Part shown: positions 38,322-47,346 of the stretch, one piece after another
Numbering within the stretch: position 1 is the first letter of the stretch
Layout: the number at the start of each line of letters is the position of its first letter
NCBI RefSeq assembly: GCF_019511605.1
Contig: NZ_JAEUAV010000007.1
Span: 62,001-126,000, forward strand
From: Paraburkholderia phenoliruptrix
Lineage (GTDB): Bacteria > Pseudomonadota > Gammaproteobacteria > Burkholderiales > Burkholderiaceae
Direction: 5' to 3'
DNA length: 64,000 nucleotides
The notes under the pieces: generated by a model
Databases searched by the model: none
Told to the model about the DNA's origin: nothing
Seen by the model: only the letters and a program-made list of their open reading frames with translations
Translations under genes and position numbers: made by a program

Positions 38322-39109
38322 AAAGCCAGTCGCGCGTAGGCGCATGGACCGCAACGGTGATCGGTTCGCTGTACTTCCTGATTCCGCTCATCGCCACGTT
38401 CGAATTCAGCTTGCGGATGAAGCGCGGCACTTACAGCTTCGAAGCGTACAGCGTGGTGCTGAGCGATCCGCGCTTTCAGGCGTCGTTTGGCTATTCGATT
38501 TTGATGGCCTTGCTGACGATCGTGGTCGGCATTCTGCTCGTGGTGCCGACGGCGTACTGGGTGCAATTGCGTTTGCCGAAGCTGCGGCCGGTGGTCGAAT
38601 TCATAACGCTGCTGCCGCTGGTGGTGCCGGCCATCGTGATCGTGTTCGGCTATCTGCGCATCTACAACAGCAGTTCGATCCTGCCGCTTACGAGCAACGA
38701 GCGCGCGACGGACCTGCTGCTCGTATTCGGCTACGTGACGCTCGCGCTGCCCTACATGTATCGCGCGGTGGATGCGGGCTTGCGTGCGGTGGACGTGCGC
38801 TCGCTCACGGAAGCCGCCGAGTGTCTCGGCGCGAACTGGCCGACCATTCTGTTCAAGGTGATATTTCCAAATATCCGCTCGGGCATTCTGTCCGGCGCGT
38901 TTCTCACGTTTGCGGTTGTGATCGGCGAATTCACGCTCGCGAGCCTGCTCGACCGGCCCGCGTTCGGCCCGTACCTGCAGTTGATCGGCGCGAACCGCGC
39001 ATACGAGCCGTCGGCGCTTGCGATCATCGCGTTCATGATCACGTGGGCGTCGATGGGGCTGATCCAGGTGTTCGGCTCAGCCCGCGCGGCAGCCGGCCAG
39101 AAACTTTGA
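38318..39109 (+). CDS. ABC transporter permease 2
   Basis: A 263-residue permease (PotC-like) paired with the preceding one. It has about six membrane helices. The EAA loop is LTEAAECLGANWPTILFKVIFP near residues 164-185. Translationally coupled to permease 1 by the ATGA overlap. It ends 46 bases before the ATPase gene. Confidence 0.92.
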   Translation: MKSQSRVGAWTATVIGSLYFLIPLIATFEFSLRMKRGTYSFEAYSVVLSDPRFQASFGYSILMALLTIVVGILLVVPTAYWVQLRLPKLRPVVEFITLLPLVVPAIVIVFGYLRIYNSSSILPLTSNERATDLLLVFGYVTLALPYMYRAVDAGLRAVDVRSLTEAAECLGANWPTILFKVIFPNIRSGILSGAFLTFAVVIGEFTLASLLDRPAFGPYLQLIGANRAYEPSALAIIAFMITWASMGLIQVFGSARAAAGQKL

Positions 39110-39155
39110 GGCGCAAGCTTCGCACACTGCGTTTGACTCACTGAGGCGGCGAATC

Positions 39156-40226
39156 ATGGCATTTCTCGAGATCGAAAATCTGCACAAGTCGTTTGGGGCG
39201 AACATCGCGCTGCATCACTTCGACATGAAGATCGAGCGCGGCGAGTTCATCACGTTTCTGGGGCCGTCGGGCTGCGGCAAGACGACCGTGCTACGCATGA
39301 TCGCCGGCTTCGAAACGCCCACGCGCGGCGCGATCCGGCTCGACAACAAGGACGTCACGCATTTGCGCACACGCCAGCGCAAGGTCGGCATGGTGTTCCA
39401 GTCGTATGCGCTCTTTCCGAACATGACGGTGGCGGAGAACATTGGCTTCGGGTTGAAGATTACGCACCGGCCGCAGGCGGAGATCAATCAGCGCGTCGAG
39501 GAAATGCTGCATCTGATCAAATTGCCGCAGATGGGCGGCCGTTATCCGTGGCAACTGTCGGGCGGCCAGCAGCAGCGCGTCGCGCTGGCGCGCGCCCTCG
39601 CGGGCAAGCCGCAGGTGCTGCTGCTCGACGAGCCGCTTTCCGCGCTCGACGCAAAGATCCGCATCTCGTTGCGTCAGGACATTCGCGCGTTGCAGCGCGA
39701 GCTCGGCATCACGTCGATTTTCGTCACGCACGACCAGGAAGAGGCGCTGTCCATTTCCGACCGCATCGTCGTGATGAACGAAGGGCGCGTCGAGCAGATC
39801 GGCTCGCCTTCCGAAATCTACAACTATCCGCGCACGCGCTTTGTCGCGTCGTTCGTCGGCACGCTGAACATTCTGGCCGGCCATGTCGTCGACCCGGCAA
39901 CCGGCAGGATGGCGGTGGACGGCCAGGAGCTCATCACGACGCAGGAACTGCCGGCCGGCGATGCAGGCAAAAAGCGCCTGCTCGCGCTGCGCCCGGAAGC
40001 GATCGTGCTGGAGCCGGCGGCGCCCGGCCGCAACACGCTGAATGCGACCGTGGAGGAAGTGAATTTCCTCGGCGCGGTGGTGCGTATCAGGACGCGCGTG
40101 AAAGACGCCGTCATTTCGCTCGACGTGTTCAACGACCCGAATCGCGGTTTACCCGAACGAGGGCAGCCTGTCTCGCTCGGTTTCTCGCACGAGAACCTGC
40201 TCGTGCTCGAGGAAGGCAACGCCTGA
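39156..40226 (+). CDS. ABC transporter ATP-binding protein
   Basis: A 356-residue ATPase of the PotA/FbpC/UgpC class. Walker A is GPSGCGKTT (residues 35-43), the signature LSGGQQQRVALARAL (near 132), Walker B LLLDEPLSALD, and the switch His is in VTHDQEEAL. Residues from about 235 on form the TOBE regulatory domain (LALRPEAIVLEP). It completes the importer linked to the glycerophosphodiesterase. Confidence 0.93.
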   Translation: MAFLEIENLHKSFGANIALHHFDMKIERGEFITFLGPSGCGKTTVLRMIAGFETPTRGAIRLDNKDVTHLRTRQRKVGMVFQSYALFPNMTVAENIGFGLKITHRPQAEINQRVEEMLHLIKLPQMGGRYPWQLSGGQQQRVALARALAGKPQVLLLDEPLSALDAKIRISLRQDIRALQRELGITSIFVTHDQEEALSISDRIVVMNEGRVEQIGSPSEIYNYPRTRFVASFVGTLNILAGHVVDPATGRMAVDGQELITTQELPAGDAGKKRLLALRPEAIVLEPAAPGRNTLNATVEEVNFLGAVVRIRTRVKDAVISLDVFNDPNRGLPERGQPVSLGFSHENLLVLEEGNA

Positions 40227-40261
40227 AATCCGGGCGAGGCCCGCCAGCAAAGGCTCGGGGT

Positions 40262-40335
40262 TTTCCCGGAGGCTGTGCGGTCAGCCATTCCGGGTTTCCC
40301 GACGCGTCGAATCCGGATTTCCGGAATCCCGGAAG
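40262..40335 (+). promoter_or_regulatory. Cluster of TTCCGG repeats, candidate DctD upstream activating sites
   Basis: Repeated TTCCGG/CCGGAA elements occur at 40263-40270, 40287-40302 and 40311-40334, including the inverted repeat TTCCGG-AATC-CCGGAA (40319-40334). They lie about 60-135 bases upstream of the sigma-54 element, where an NtrC-type activator such as DctD would bind. Confidence 0.55.
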
Positions 40336-40368
40336 CCTTGCGCCGTACCCTTTGGAAAAAACGTTACG

Positions 40369-40381
40369 AATCAAGGGTATG
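40369..40381 (+). promoter_or_regulatory. IHF-like site between enhancer and sigma-54 promoter of dctA
   Basis: AATCAAGGGTATG matches the IHF consensus WATCAANNNNTTR with one mismatch. It overlaps the right arm of a 7-bp inverted repeat (TACCCTT at 40346-40352, AAGGGTA at 40373-40379). IHF bending between activator sites and promoter is usual for sigma-54 promoters. Confidence 0.5.
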
Positions 40382-40395
40382 TCTTAGGCATCAAG

Positions 40396-40413
40396 CTGGC
40401 ATCGACCTTGCAA
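40396..40413 (+). promoter_or_regulatory. Sigma-54 (-24/-12) promoter of dctA
   Basis: CTGGCAT-CGACC-TTGCAA has the invariant GG and GC separated by exactly 10 bases and matches TGGCAC-N5-TTGCW closely. Transcription would start near 40423. The neighbouring DctD has the GAFTGA motif needed to activate sigma-54 polymerase. Confidence 0.85.
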
Positions 40414-40463
40414 AATAGATAGCGCGGCCGCAACGGTCCGACAACTAAAGCAAGGAGACAACG

Positions 40464-40493
40464 ATGTCTGATTTCCCTTCCTGGTATTTCTGA
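40464..40493 (+). CDS. Nine-codon ORF in the dctA leader (possible leader peptide)
   Basis: ATG-to-TGA ORF encoding MSDFPSWYF. It is preceded by AAGGAG with 7-base spacing (GCAAGGAGACAACG), the strongest ribosome binding site in this region. It lies about 40 bases after the predicted sigma-54 start and 106 bases before the dctA GTG. It is rich in aromatic residues (F, W, Y, F). Sequence between it and dctA can pair (TCGTCG at 40497-40502 with CGACGA at 40532-40537; ATCAT/ATGAT further on). I know of no described homologue. It could regulate dctA by translation or attenuation, or be a cryptic small protein. Confidence 0.5.
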   Translation: MSDFPSWYF

Positions 40494-40599
40494 ATTCGTC
40501 GTCTTGTCGCGGCCTAATGCCGTGCACAGGCGACGATCATTCGTTCGCATGATGCGCAGCGTGGCAGGCCATGAGCTCACCCACATCGCAGGAAACATC

Positions 40600-41880
40600 G
40601 TGAAGAAACCTATCCACAAAGTGCTGTACGTCCAGGTGATCGTGGCGATCATCATCGGGATCGCGCTCGGACATTACTATCCGACTCTCGCCGTCGACAT
40701 GAAGCCGCTCGGCGACGCGTTCATCAAGCTCATCAAGATGGTGATCGGACCGATCATCTTCTGTACGGTGGTGACGGGTATCGCCGGCATGGAAGACATG
40801 AAGAAGGTGGGGCGTGTCGGCGGCAAGGCGCTCTTGTACTTCGAGGTCGTCTCCACGTTCGCGCTGCTTCTGGGCCTCGCCGCGACGCACCTGCTGCGTC
40901 CGGGCGTCGGCTTCAATGTCGATCCCGCCACGCTGAACGGCAAGGAGGTCGCGTCGTACGCCGCGAAGGCGCACGGGCAGACCACCGTCGACTTCCTGAT
41001 GCACATCATTCCGGACACCCTGGTGTCGGCGTTCTCGCAAGGTGAGATCCTGCAGATCCTGCTGATCGCGCTGCTGTTCGGCGCGGTGCTCGCCCATGTC
41101 GGCGAGCGCGGCAGGCCGGTGACGAGCTTCATCGAAAGCCTGTCGAGCATCCTCTTCGGCATGGTCGGAATCATCACGAAGCTGGCGCCGATCGGTGCGT
41201 TCGGCGCGATGGCCTTCACCATCGGCAAGTACGGCATCGGCTCGCTGCTGCCCATGCTCAAGCTGATCGGCACGTTCTATCTGACGTCGATCGTCTTCGT
41301 GGTCGTGGTGCTCGGCCTCATCGCGCGCGCGGTGGGCTTCAACGTGCTGCGCTTCATCGCGTACATCAAGGAAGAGATGCTGATCGTGCTCGGCACGAGC
41401 TCGTCGGAAGCCGCGCTGCCGCAACTGATGCTGAAGCTCGAGAAGCTCGGCTGCTCGCGCTCGGTCGTGGGTCTCGTGGTGCCGACCGGTTACTCGTTCA
41501 ACCTCGACGGCACCAACATCTACATGACGATGGCCGTGCTGTTCATCGCCCAGGCAACCAACACCGACCTCACGTGGACGCAGCAGCTCACGCTGCTCGC
41601 GGTCACGATGCTGACTTCTAAGGGCGCGAGCGGCGTGACCGGCGCGGGCTTCATCACGCTGGCCGCGACGCTCGCCGTGGTGCCGACCATTCCGCTGTCG
41701 GGCATGGTGCTGATTCTCGGCATTGACCGCTTCATGAGCGAATGCCGTGCGCTGACCAACATCGTCGGCAACGGTGTGGCGACGGTGGTCGTGTCGGCAT
41801 GGGAAAAGGAGCTGGACCGCAGCAAGCTGAACGCCGCGCTGCGCGGCGACGTGCCGCTCAAGGAACCGGCCGGCGTCTGA
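40600..41880 (+). CDS. dctA: C4-dicarboxylate transporter DctA
   Basis: A 426-residue proton/C4-dicarboxylate symporter of the DAACS family (succinate, fumarate, malate uptake). It has about eight membrane helices plus two re-entrant loops. The signature [14 protein letters not shown] (near residue 265) and [15 protein letters not shown] (near 293-307) are the substrate and ion site. The start is GTG at 40600 with AGGA 7-10 bases upstream. The longer open frame would include regulatory leader sequence. Followed by dctB and dctD, with a sigma-54 promoter upstream. Confidence 0.95.
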   Translation: MKKPIHKVLYVQVIVAIIIGIALGHYYPTLAVDMKPLGDAFIKLIKMVIGPIIFCTVVTGIAGMEDMKKVGRVGGKALLYFEVVSTFALLLGLAATHLLRPGVGFNVDPATLNGKEVASYAAKAHGQTTVDFLMHIIPDTLVSAFSQGEILQILLIALLFGAVLAHVGERGRPVTSFIESLSSILFGMVGIITKLAPIGAFGAMAFTIGKYGIGSLLPMLKLIGTFYLTSIVFVVVVLGLIARAVGFNVLRFIAYIKEEMLIVLGTSSSEAALPQLMLKLEKLGCSRSVVGLVVPTGYSFNLDGTNIYMTMAVLFIAQATNTDLTWTQQLTLLAVTMLTSKGASGVTGAGFITLAATLAVVPTIPLSGMVLILGIDRFMSECRALTNIVGNGVATVVVSAWEKELDRSKLNAALRGDVPLKEPAGV

Positions 41881-41941
41881 GCCGGACCGTGGCCGGCAGT
41901 GCCTGAAAAAGCATGACCCTGGCGGCCGCGGACACCCGAAC

Positions 41942-43942
41942 ATGCAACCGGTGACCGCGCGCCCAGCCCCAGTGCCCTCGGCCGACGAAGCTCGCGCCGA
42001 GGGCGCTTCGCCTTATGCCACAATATCCGATCACACCCGACCGGATATTGCCAACGTGACCCGCCGCCTGCTGATCCTCTTCGCGCTCGTCGCCGGGCTC
42101 GTTGCGGCGTGCGGGCTCACCTACAGCGTCGCGTGGCAAAGCGGCATCGACAGTTTGCGGTTAAATGCCGCCGGGCGCGTCGACCGCACCACCAGTTCGC
42201 TGAAAAGCACGCTCGAGCGCTACGAGTCGCTGCCGTATCTGCTCGCCGAGCATCCGATCGTGCAGGACGTGCTCGTCGATCCGTCGCCTGCCAACGTGAA
42301 GCGTGCGAATCTCTATCTCGAAGACCTGAACCGTCACGCACGCGCGACGGTGACCTACATCATTCCGCTGAACGGCTACTGCGTGGCCGCGAGCAACTGG
42401 CAGGGGCCGGGCAGCTTCATCGGCGCGGGCTATCACTTCCGGCCGTATTTCGTCGATGCGATCAAGGGCGGTGTGGGCCGCTTCTTCGGCATCGGTACGA
42501 TTTCGCAGGCGCCGGGCTATTACATCTCGCAGCCGGTGAGGCGCGACGGCAAAATAGTCGGCGTGGCGGTCGTCAAACTCGACCTCGAGTGGTTTCAGGG
42601 CGCGGACGCGTTCGAGCCGCTCGTGGTCACCGACGATCATGGCGTGATCTTTCTGTCGTCCGTGCCGGCGTGGAAATACCACACGATCCGGCCGCTCTCC
42701 GGGCAGGTTGCGGATTCCATCTACCAGGCGCGCCAGTACGCGCAGCAGCCCATCGAGCCGCTGCCGGTGACAATCGAGCGCAAGCTGGAAGGCGACGCGC
42801 AGATCGTGCGCGTCGGCGGCGGCCGCTACGCGCCGCGTTATCTGGCGTCGCGGCGCGGCATGGGCGAACCGGACTGGCATCTGATTACCATGGCGCCGGT
42901 GAGCCCCGTCGACGCCGACGCGCGCAACGCGACCATCGTCACCGGCTTTGGCTACGTGTCGCTGGTGCTGCTCGCGTTTTACTGGAGAATGCGCCGCGCG
43001 CGCGTGCGCGAGGTCATGCGCAGCCGCGCGCTGCTGCAGAAGGCGTATGCCGAATTGAACCAGCGCGTCGCCGAACGCACCGCGGATCTCTCGCAAGCGA
43101 ACGAGCAATTGCAGAAGGAAGTCTCCGAGCGCACGCGCGCCGAGCAGGAACTGCGCGCCGCGCACGACGAACTGATCCAGGCAAGCAAGCTGGCCGCGCT
43201 GGGCCAGATGGCGGCCGGCATCACGCATGAACTGAATCAGCCGCTCGCCGCACTGCGCGGCTTTTCCGATAACACGCGAGTGTTGCTCGAGCGCGGCGAC
43301 CAGGCGTCGGCGCGCGAAAATCTGGAGGCAATCGCGGCGCTCACCGAACGCATGGGCAAGATCACCAATCAGTTGAAGCTCTTTGTCGGACGGGCGCGGC
43401 CGCGCAGCGCCCGGGCGCCGGCCGTGCGGGCGCTGCGCAATGCGGTCGCGCTGTTGCAGAAGCGCTTGCAGGGTGTGGAGCTGGAGCTTGCGCTATTCGA
43501 CGTGGAAAGCGGCACGCGCTCGCCGCTCGATCTTGCCGGCGACCATCCCGACCTGATCGCGCATTGCGACGATCTGCGCCTCGAGCAGGTGCTGATCAAT
43601 CTGCTCGGCAATGCGCTCGACGCCACCGCGGGCATGGCCGCGCCGCGCATCTCGGTGCACATTGAAGTGACTGCCGGCAGCCTCTCGTTCGCGGTCGGCG
43701 ACAACGGTCCCGGCATTCCTGAGGACGTGCTGCCGCGGCTGTTCGAACCGTTCTTCACCACCAAGGAAATGGGGCAGGGCCTTGGGCTCGGCCTGGCGAT
43801 TTCGTCGTCGATCGCGCGCGATTGCGGCGGCACGCTGGTGGCGCGCAATGCGCCGCAAGGCGGTGCATTATTTGTACTGACGCTGCGCCGGCCGCGCGTG
43901 CAGACGAGCCATACCGCAGACCCGCTTACCACGGGCTCCTGA
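41942..43942 (+). CDS. dctB: C4-dicarboxylate sensor histidine kinase
   Basis: A 666-residue membrane histidine kinase. Two membrane helices (about residues 43-63 and 321-343) flank a periplasmic tandem PAS-like (dCache) sensor domain, which includes FIGAGYHFRPYFVDAIKG. After a coiled coil (about 360-410) come the phospho-acceptor box GQMAAGITHELNQPLAALRGF (His near 430) and the ATPase domain with N box LINLLGNALDAT and G boxes DNGPGIPE and GLGLGLAI. It phosphorylates the response regulator encoded 16 bases downstream. Confidence 0.94.
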   Translation: MQPVTARPAPVPSADEARAEGASPYATISDHTRPDIANVTRRLLILFALVAGLVAACGLTYSVAWQSGIDSLRLNAAGRVDRTTSSLKSTLERYESLPYLLAEHPIVQDVLVDPSPANVKRANLYLEDLNRHARATVTYIIPLNGYCVAASNWQGPGSFIGAGYHFRPYFVDAIKGGVGRFFGIGTISQAPGYYISQPVRRDGKIVGVAVVKLDLEWFQGADAFEPLVVTDDHGVIFLSSVPAWKYHTIRPLSGQVADSIYQARQYAQQPIEPLPVTIERKLEGDAQIVRVGGGRYAPRYLASRRGMGEPDWHLITMAPVSPVDADARNATIVTGFGYVSLVLLAFYWRMRRARVREVMRSRALLQKAYAELNQRVAERTADLSQANEQLQKEVSERTRAEQELRAAHDELIQASKLAALGQMAAGITHELNQPLAALRGFSDNTRVLLERGDQASARENLEAIAALTERMGKITNQLKLFVGRARPRSARAPAVRALRNAVALLQKRLQGVELELALFDVESGTRSPLDLAGDHPDLIAHCDDLRLEQVLINLLGNALDATAGMAAPRISVHIEVTAGSLSFAVGDNGPGIPEDVLPRLFEPFFTTKEMGQGLGLGLAISSSIARDCGGTLVARNAPQGGALFVLTLRRPRVQTSHTADPLTTGS

Positions 43943-43958
43943 ATCCGATGAGAAAGAC

Positions 43959-45311
43959 ATGCTGAACGACGGCTTGCAAGTGCTGTATATCGAAGACGAC
44001 GAACTCGTGCGGCGCGCCAGCGTGCAGAGTTTGCAACTGGCGGGCTTCGACGTGGTGGGCCATGCGTCGGCGGAGTCGGCGGCGAAGTCGATCAGCGCGG
44101 ACTTCTGCGGCGTGATTGTCAGCGACATACGCTTGCCCGGCGCAAGCGGGCTCGAGTTGCTTGCGCAGTGCCATGAACGCGCGCCTGACGTGCCGGTGAT
44201 TCTGGTCACCGGTCACGGCGATATTTCGATGGCGGTGCAGGCGATGCGCGACGGCGCCTATGATTTCATCGAAAAGCCGTTTGCGTCCGAACGCCTGATT
44301 GAAACCGTGCGGCGCGCGCTGGAGCGGCGCAAGCTCGTGCTCGAAAATCACGCGCTGCGCCGGGAGCTCGCGGGACAGAATACGGTGGCGCCACGCATTA
44401 TCGGCCGCAGTCCGGCTATCGAGCAGGTGCGGCGGCTCATCGCCAACATCGCGCCGACCGATGCGTCGGTGCTGATCAACGGCGACACCGGCGCGGGCAA
44501 GGAACTGATCGCACGCAGTCTGCACGAGTTGTCGCCACGGCGCGACAAGCCGTTTATTGCTGTCAATTGCGGCGCGCTGCCCGAGCCGATGTTCGAATCC
44601 GAGATGTTCGGCTATGAGCCCGGCGCCTTCACTGGCGCCGCGCGGCGCCGCATCGGCAAGCTCGAGCACGCCTCCGGCGGCACGCTGTTTCTGGACGAAA
44701 TAGAAAGCATGCCGCTCGCGCTGCAGGTCAAGCTGTTGCGTGTGTTGCAGGACGGCGTGCTCGAACGCCTCGGCTCCAATCAGCCGATTCGCGTGAATTG
44801 CCGTGTGGTCGCGGCGGCTAAGGGCGATATGGCGGAGCGCGTCGCGGACGGCTCGTTCCGCCGTGACCTGCTGTACCGCCTGAACGTCGTGACCATCGCG
44901 TTGCCGCCGCTTGGCGAGCGGCGCGAGGACATCGTGCCGCTTTTCGAACACTTTCTGCTCGACGCAGCCGTGCGTTATCAGCGGCCGGCGCCGATGCTGA
45001 CCGACCGCCAGCGCGCGAGCCTGATGCAGCGCGACTGGCCCGGCAACGTGCGCGAACTGCGCAATGCCGCCGACCGCTTCGTGCTTGGGGTCGTCGACGA
45101 TCCGGTTACCTCTTTCGGCGACGAAGGCAGCGAGCCACAGCCGCTCAAAGAGCGCGTCGAGCAATTCGAGCGCGCGGTGATCGCCGAGGCGCTGGAGCAG
45201 TGCGGAGGCGCGGTGGCGCTTGCCGCAGACCGGCTGCAACTAGGCAAGGCCACGCTTTACGAGAAGATCAAGCGGTATGGGCTGGCGGCCAAAGGGGATG
45301 CGGAAAGGTGA
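43959..45311 (+). CDS. dctD: Sigma-54-dependent response regulator DctD
   Basis: A 450-residue NtrC-family regulator. The receiver domain (1-125) has the acidic pair EDD and phospho-acceptor Asp in VSDIRLPG (near residue 53). The AAA+ domain (about 145-375) has Walker A NGDTGAGKE, the sigma-54 contact loop GAFTGA and Walker B GGTLFLDEIE. The Fis-type helix-turn-helix is at the C-terminus (AAADRLQLGKATLYEKIKRYG-like). It should activate the sigma-54 promoter of dctA on dicarboxylate sensing. It ends at a terminator. Confidence 0.95.
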   Translation: MLNDGLQVLYIEDDELVRRASVQSLQLAGFDVVGHASAESAAKSISADFCGVIVSDIRLPGASGLELLAQCHERAPDVPVILVTGHGDISMAVQAMRDGAYDFIEKPFASERLIETVRRALERRKLVLENHALRRELAGQNTVAPRIIGRSPAIEQVRRLIANIAPTDASVLINGDTGAGKELIARSLHELSPRRDKPFIAVNCGALPEPMFESEMFGYEPGAFTGAARRRIGKLEHASGGTLFLDEIESMPLALQVKLLRVLQDGVLERLGSNQPIRVNCRVVAAAKGDMAERVADGSFRRDLLYRLNVVTIALPPLGERREDIVPLFEHFLLDAAVRYQRPAPMLTDRQRASLMQRDWPGNVRELRNAADRFVLGVVDDPVTSFGDEGSEPQPLKERVEQFERAVIAEALEQCGGAVALAADRLQLGKATLYEKIKRYGLAAKGDAER

Positions 45312-45318
45312 AAATGAA

Positions 45319-45347
45319 AACGCCGGCAGTCATGCCGGCGTTTTTTA
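45319..45347. terminator. Rho-independent terminator after dctD
   Basis: CGCCGGCA-GTCA-TGCCGGCG followed by TTTTTT (45341-45346), immediately after the dctD stop. A short A run on the left arm could also serve the convergent thioredoxin gene. Confidence 0.9.
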
Positions 45348-45434
45348 TTGAGCTCAAACGTATTGCAGGTGATGCGGCGGGCTTTGCGACCGTTGCGCTG
45401 CGAAGGTCAGCAAGCCGCCGCGACGCCGATGCGC

Positions 45435-45968
45435 TCAGGCTGCGTTCAGCGCTTTCTCCAGCAACTGGTCGAGTTCCGCGAATTGCGGTTCACCGACATA
45501 GCGCTTCAGAATCTTGCCGTCCTTATCGACCAGGAACGTGGTCGGCGTAAGTTGCACGTTGCCGAACTGCTTCGCGGCCGAACCGTCGTCCATCGCGACC
45601 TTGAACGGCAACTGGCGCGTTTGCGTGTAGTTGGTCACGTACATGGGCGCGTCGTAGCTCATGGCCACCGCGACGAACTCGAGCCCTTTGCCTTTGAAGC
45701 GGTTGTAGGTTTGCACCATCTGCGGCATTTCCTTCATGCAGGTGTCGCAGCTAGTCGCCCAGAAGTTGACGAGATAAACCTTGCCCTTCAGGTCGGCCGT
45801 GGTGACTTTCTGCCCGGAGAGCAGCGTGAAAGTCGCGTCGGGCACGCGCTGCTGGCCGGCAAACGCAAAATAACCCGCCACGCCGATGGCGACCGCAACA
45901 GCGGCGATGATCAAATAGCGAAGCGGATTCGTGCGGGTGACCGCGCTGGTCGACGTAATAGAGCTCAT
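45435..45968 (-). CDS. TlpA-like membrane-anchored thioredoxin
   Basis: A 177-residue protein. One membrane helix (about residues 18-38) anchors a periplasmic thioredoxin domain of the TlpA/ResA type with the active site WATSCDTC (CxxC near 71-74), the cis-Pro in LTPTTFLVDKDG, and FAVAM-like core strands. It probably reduces disulfides, for example in cytochrome c maturation, or acts as a peroxiredoxin-like protein. A TACAAT element at 46050-46055 (minus strand) is a candidate promoter. Confidence 0.88.
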   Translation of the reverse strand: MSSITSTSAVTRTNPLRYLIIAAVAVAIGVAGYFAFAGQQRVPDATFTLLSGQKVTTADLKGKVYLVNFWATSCDTCMKEMPQMVQTYNRFKGKGLEFVAVAMSYDAPMYVTNYTQTRQLPFKVAMDDGSAAKQFGNVQLTPTTFLVDKDGKILKRYVGEPQFAELDQLLEKALNAA

Positions 45969-46357
45969 GAAAGGGACCTCGGAAGTCGCGCCGGGGCGCG
46001 GGGCAGGGCTTAGGCCAAGGCTACGGGCGCCCTGCGAAATGGCTTCGCTATTGTAGTCCGATTCCGGCGACGCAGCAGTGCGGGCGGTGGTGCGGGCAGC
46101 AGGGCAGGCGGTGGTGCAGGCGGTGATGGAAACGGTGCCGTGTGCCGGGCCGCGTGTGAAGGACGACGGATGAGCGGCACTTTAAGGAGCGCGGGTCGCG
46201 AGCCCGCGCAGGCCGGCGACAAAAAGCCGCACCCAGCTTCCGGTGGACCAAACGGCCGCCCGCGCTCAGGCCGCTTCCACGCACGCCAAGCGCTTGCAAC
46301 GGATAATCACGCTTTATGCTGATGTCTTCCGATCCGCTTCACCGGCACCACTGTCCC
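45969..46357. other. Intergenic region with GC-rich imperfect repeats
   Basis: No gene is supported. Imperfect GCGGGCGGTGGTG/GCAGGCGGTGGTG repeats lie at about 46078-46130. The minus-strand TACAAT at 46050-46055 could drive the TlpA-like gene. Confidence 0.4.
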
Positions 46358-47014
46358 ATGCTCCAGACATTTTTTCGCGTTTTTCCGCTTTTCTCCGAAT
46401 CTGCCTCGCGCTTCTTTTTCCCTTTCGCCGCCAGCCGCAATGCTGGAAATCGCGCGCTGCCCAACCGGGCGCGCCTGCGCTCGCCCGTGCGGATGGCGGC
46501 TTGCGCGCTAGCCGTCGGCGTAGCGTTGGGCGCCTGTTCGCCCACCTTCGACTGGCGCACCATCATGAACAACGACAACGGCTACACCATCGACTTGCCG
46601 GCCAAACCGGGCAACGATCAGCGCGCCGTGCAGGTGGACGGCACGCCGATGCAGATGGCCATGCAGACCGCCGAAGCCGGTGACGCCGTGTTCGCGGTGG
46701 GCACCCTGATGCTGCCGGACGAAAGCGAAGCGACGCAGCGCAAGGCCCTCGAATTTCTGCGCACCGGCCTCGCGCGGAACGTGGGCGTGGCGCCTGACGC
46801 GCACGCGGTGCAGATTCCGCTCGCCGCGGGCGGCAAGGTTCTGGGACTGGAAATGAAGCTGACGGGCGAGGCCGGCTCCGCGCATGAGACCCGGACCGTC
46901 TATGCGCGGCTCGTCGCGCGTGGACGGCATGCTTATCAAGCCGCGATCATCGCTTCAAAGCCGCTTGCGCCGGAACAGGTCGAGCAGTTTTTCTCGTCGT
47001 TCAAGCTCTATTGA
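46358..47014 (+). CDS. Hypothetical lipoprotein
   Basis: Up to 218 residues. A lipobox-like ALGAC (hydrophobic core ACALAVGVALGAC) precedes a periplasmic domain with NNDNGYTIDLPAKPGNDQRAV and VARGRHAYQAAII, a small alpha-beta fold I do not recognise as a named family. Start choice is unsure: from the ATG at 46358 the lipobox Cys would be near residue 60, too far for a normal signal peptide. A GTG at 46487 or another start close to the core is likely. No clear ribosome binding site helps. It stands alone between convergent genes. Confidence 0.65.
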   Translation: MLQTFFRVFPLFSESASRFFFPFAASRNAGNRALPNRARLRSPVRMAACALAVGVALGACSPTFDWRTIMNNDNGYTIDLPAKPGNDQRAVQVDGTPMQMAMQTAEAGDAVFAVGTLMLPDESEATQRKALEFLRTGLARNVGVAPDAHAVQIPLAAGGKVLGLEMKLTGEAGSAHETRTVYARLVARGRHAYQAAIIASKPLAPEQVEQFFSSFKLY

Positions 47015-47346
47015 AAGCGGTAGATTTGGCCGATTGTCCTGTTGAGCGACGCAGTTGCGCACTGAAAGTTCCTTCGCAGCTTTTCGCGCTAATTCGCGGT
47101 TTACGTTGAGGTTTTCCACGTCCCGACGCATCCTGTGGATAACTCTGTTGAGAAGTCCCGGTTTTTTGCCGCAGATGCCCGCCGGGCGGGCATTCCACCA
47201 GCGTCTGCGTTCGCTGGCAAAAATAAAAACTCTTTAAAAATCAATCACCTGCTTCGGACACCTTGAAGAAAGCTTTCAGATGTTTCTAAATTTATCTGGA
47301 ACGCGGGCGTGTGCATAAGTCAAGTCTTGACAGCATCTTTTTCTCC
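47015..47346. other. AT-rich spacer with DnaA-box-like sequences
   Basis: No gene. A perfect DnaA 9-mer TGTGGATAA (complement of TTATCCACA) is at 47134-47142. One-mismatch copies are TTTTCCACG at 47112-47120 and TTATCCAGA at 47347-47355 (overlapping the comM end). Between them lies an A/T-rich stretch (about 47215-47300), unusual for this genome. A palindrome ATGCCCGCC-G-GGCGGGCAT is at 47175-47193. Whether any of this binds DnaA is unknown. Confidence 0.45.

Noticed and set aside
40504..40599. Longer DctA start about 32 codons upstream
   Set aside because: Lacks a ribosome binding site and would add a non-conserved basic tail. The GTG at 40600 has AGGA and begins the conserved protein.
47175..47193. 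Terminator for comM or the lipoprotein gene
   Set aside because: The GC palindrome has no U tract on either strand and lies far from both stop codons.
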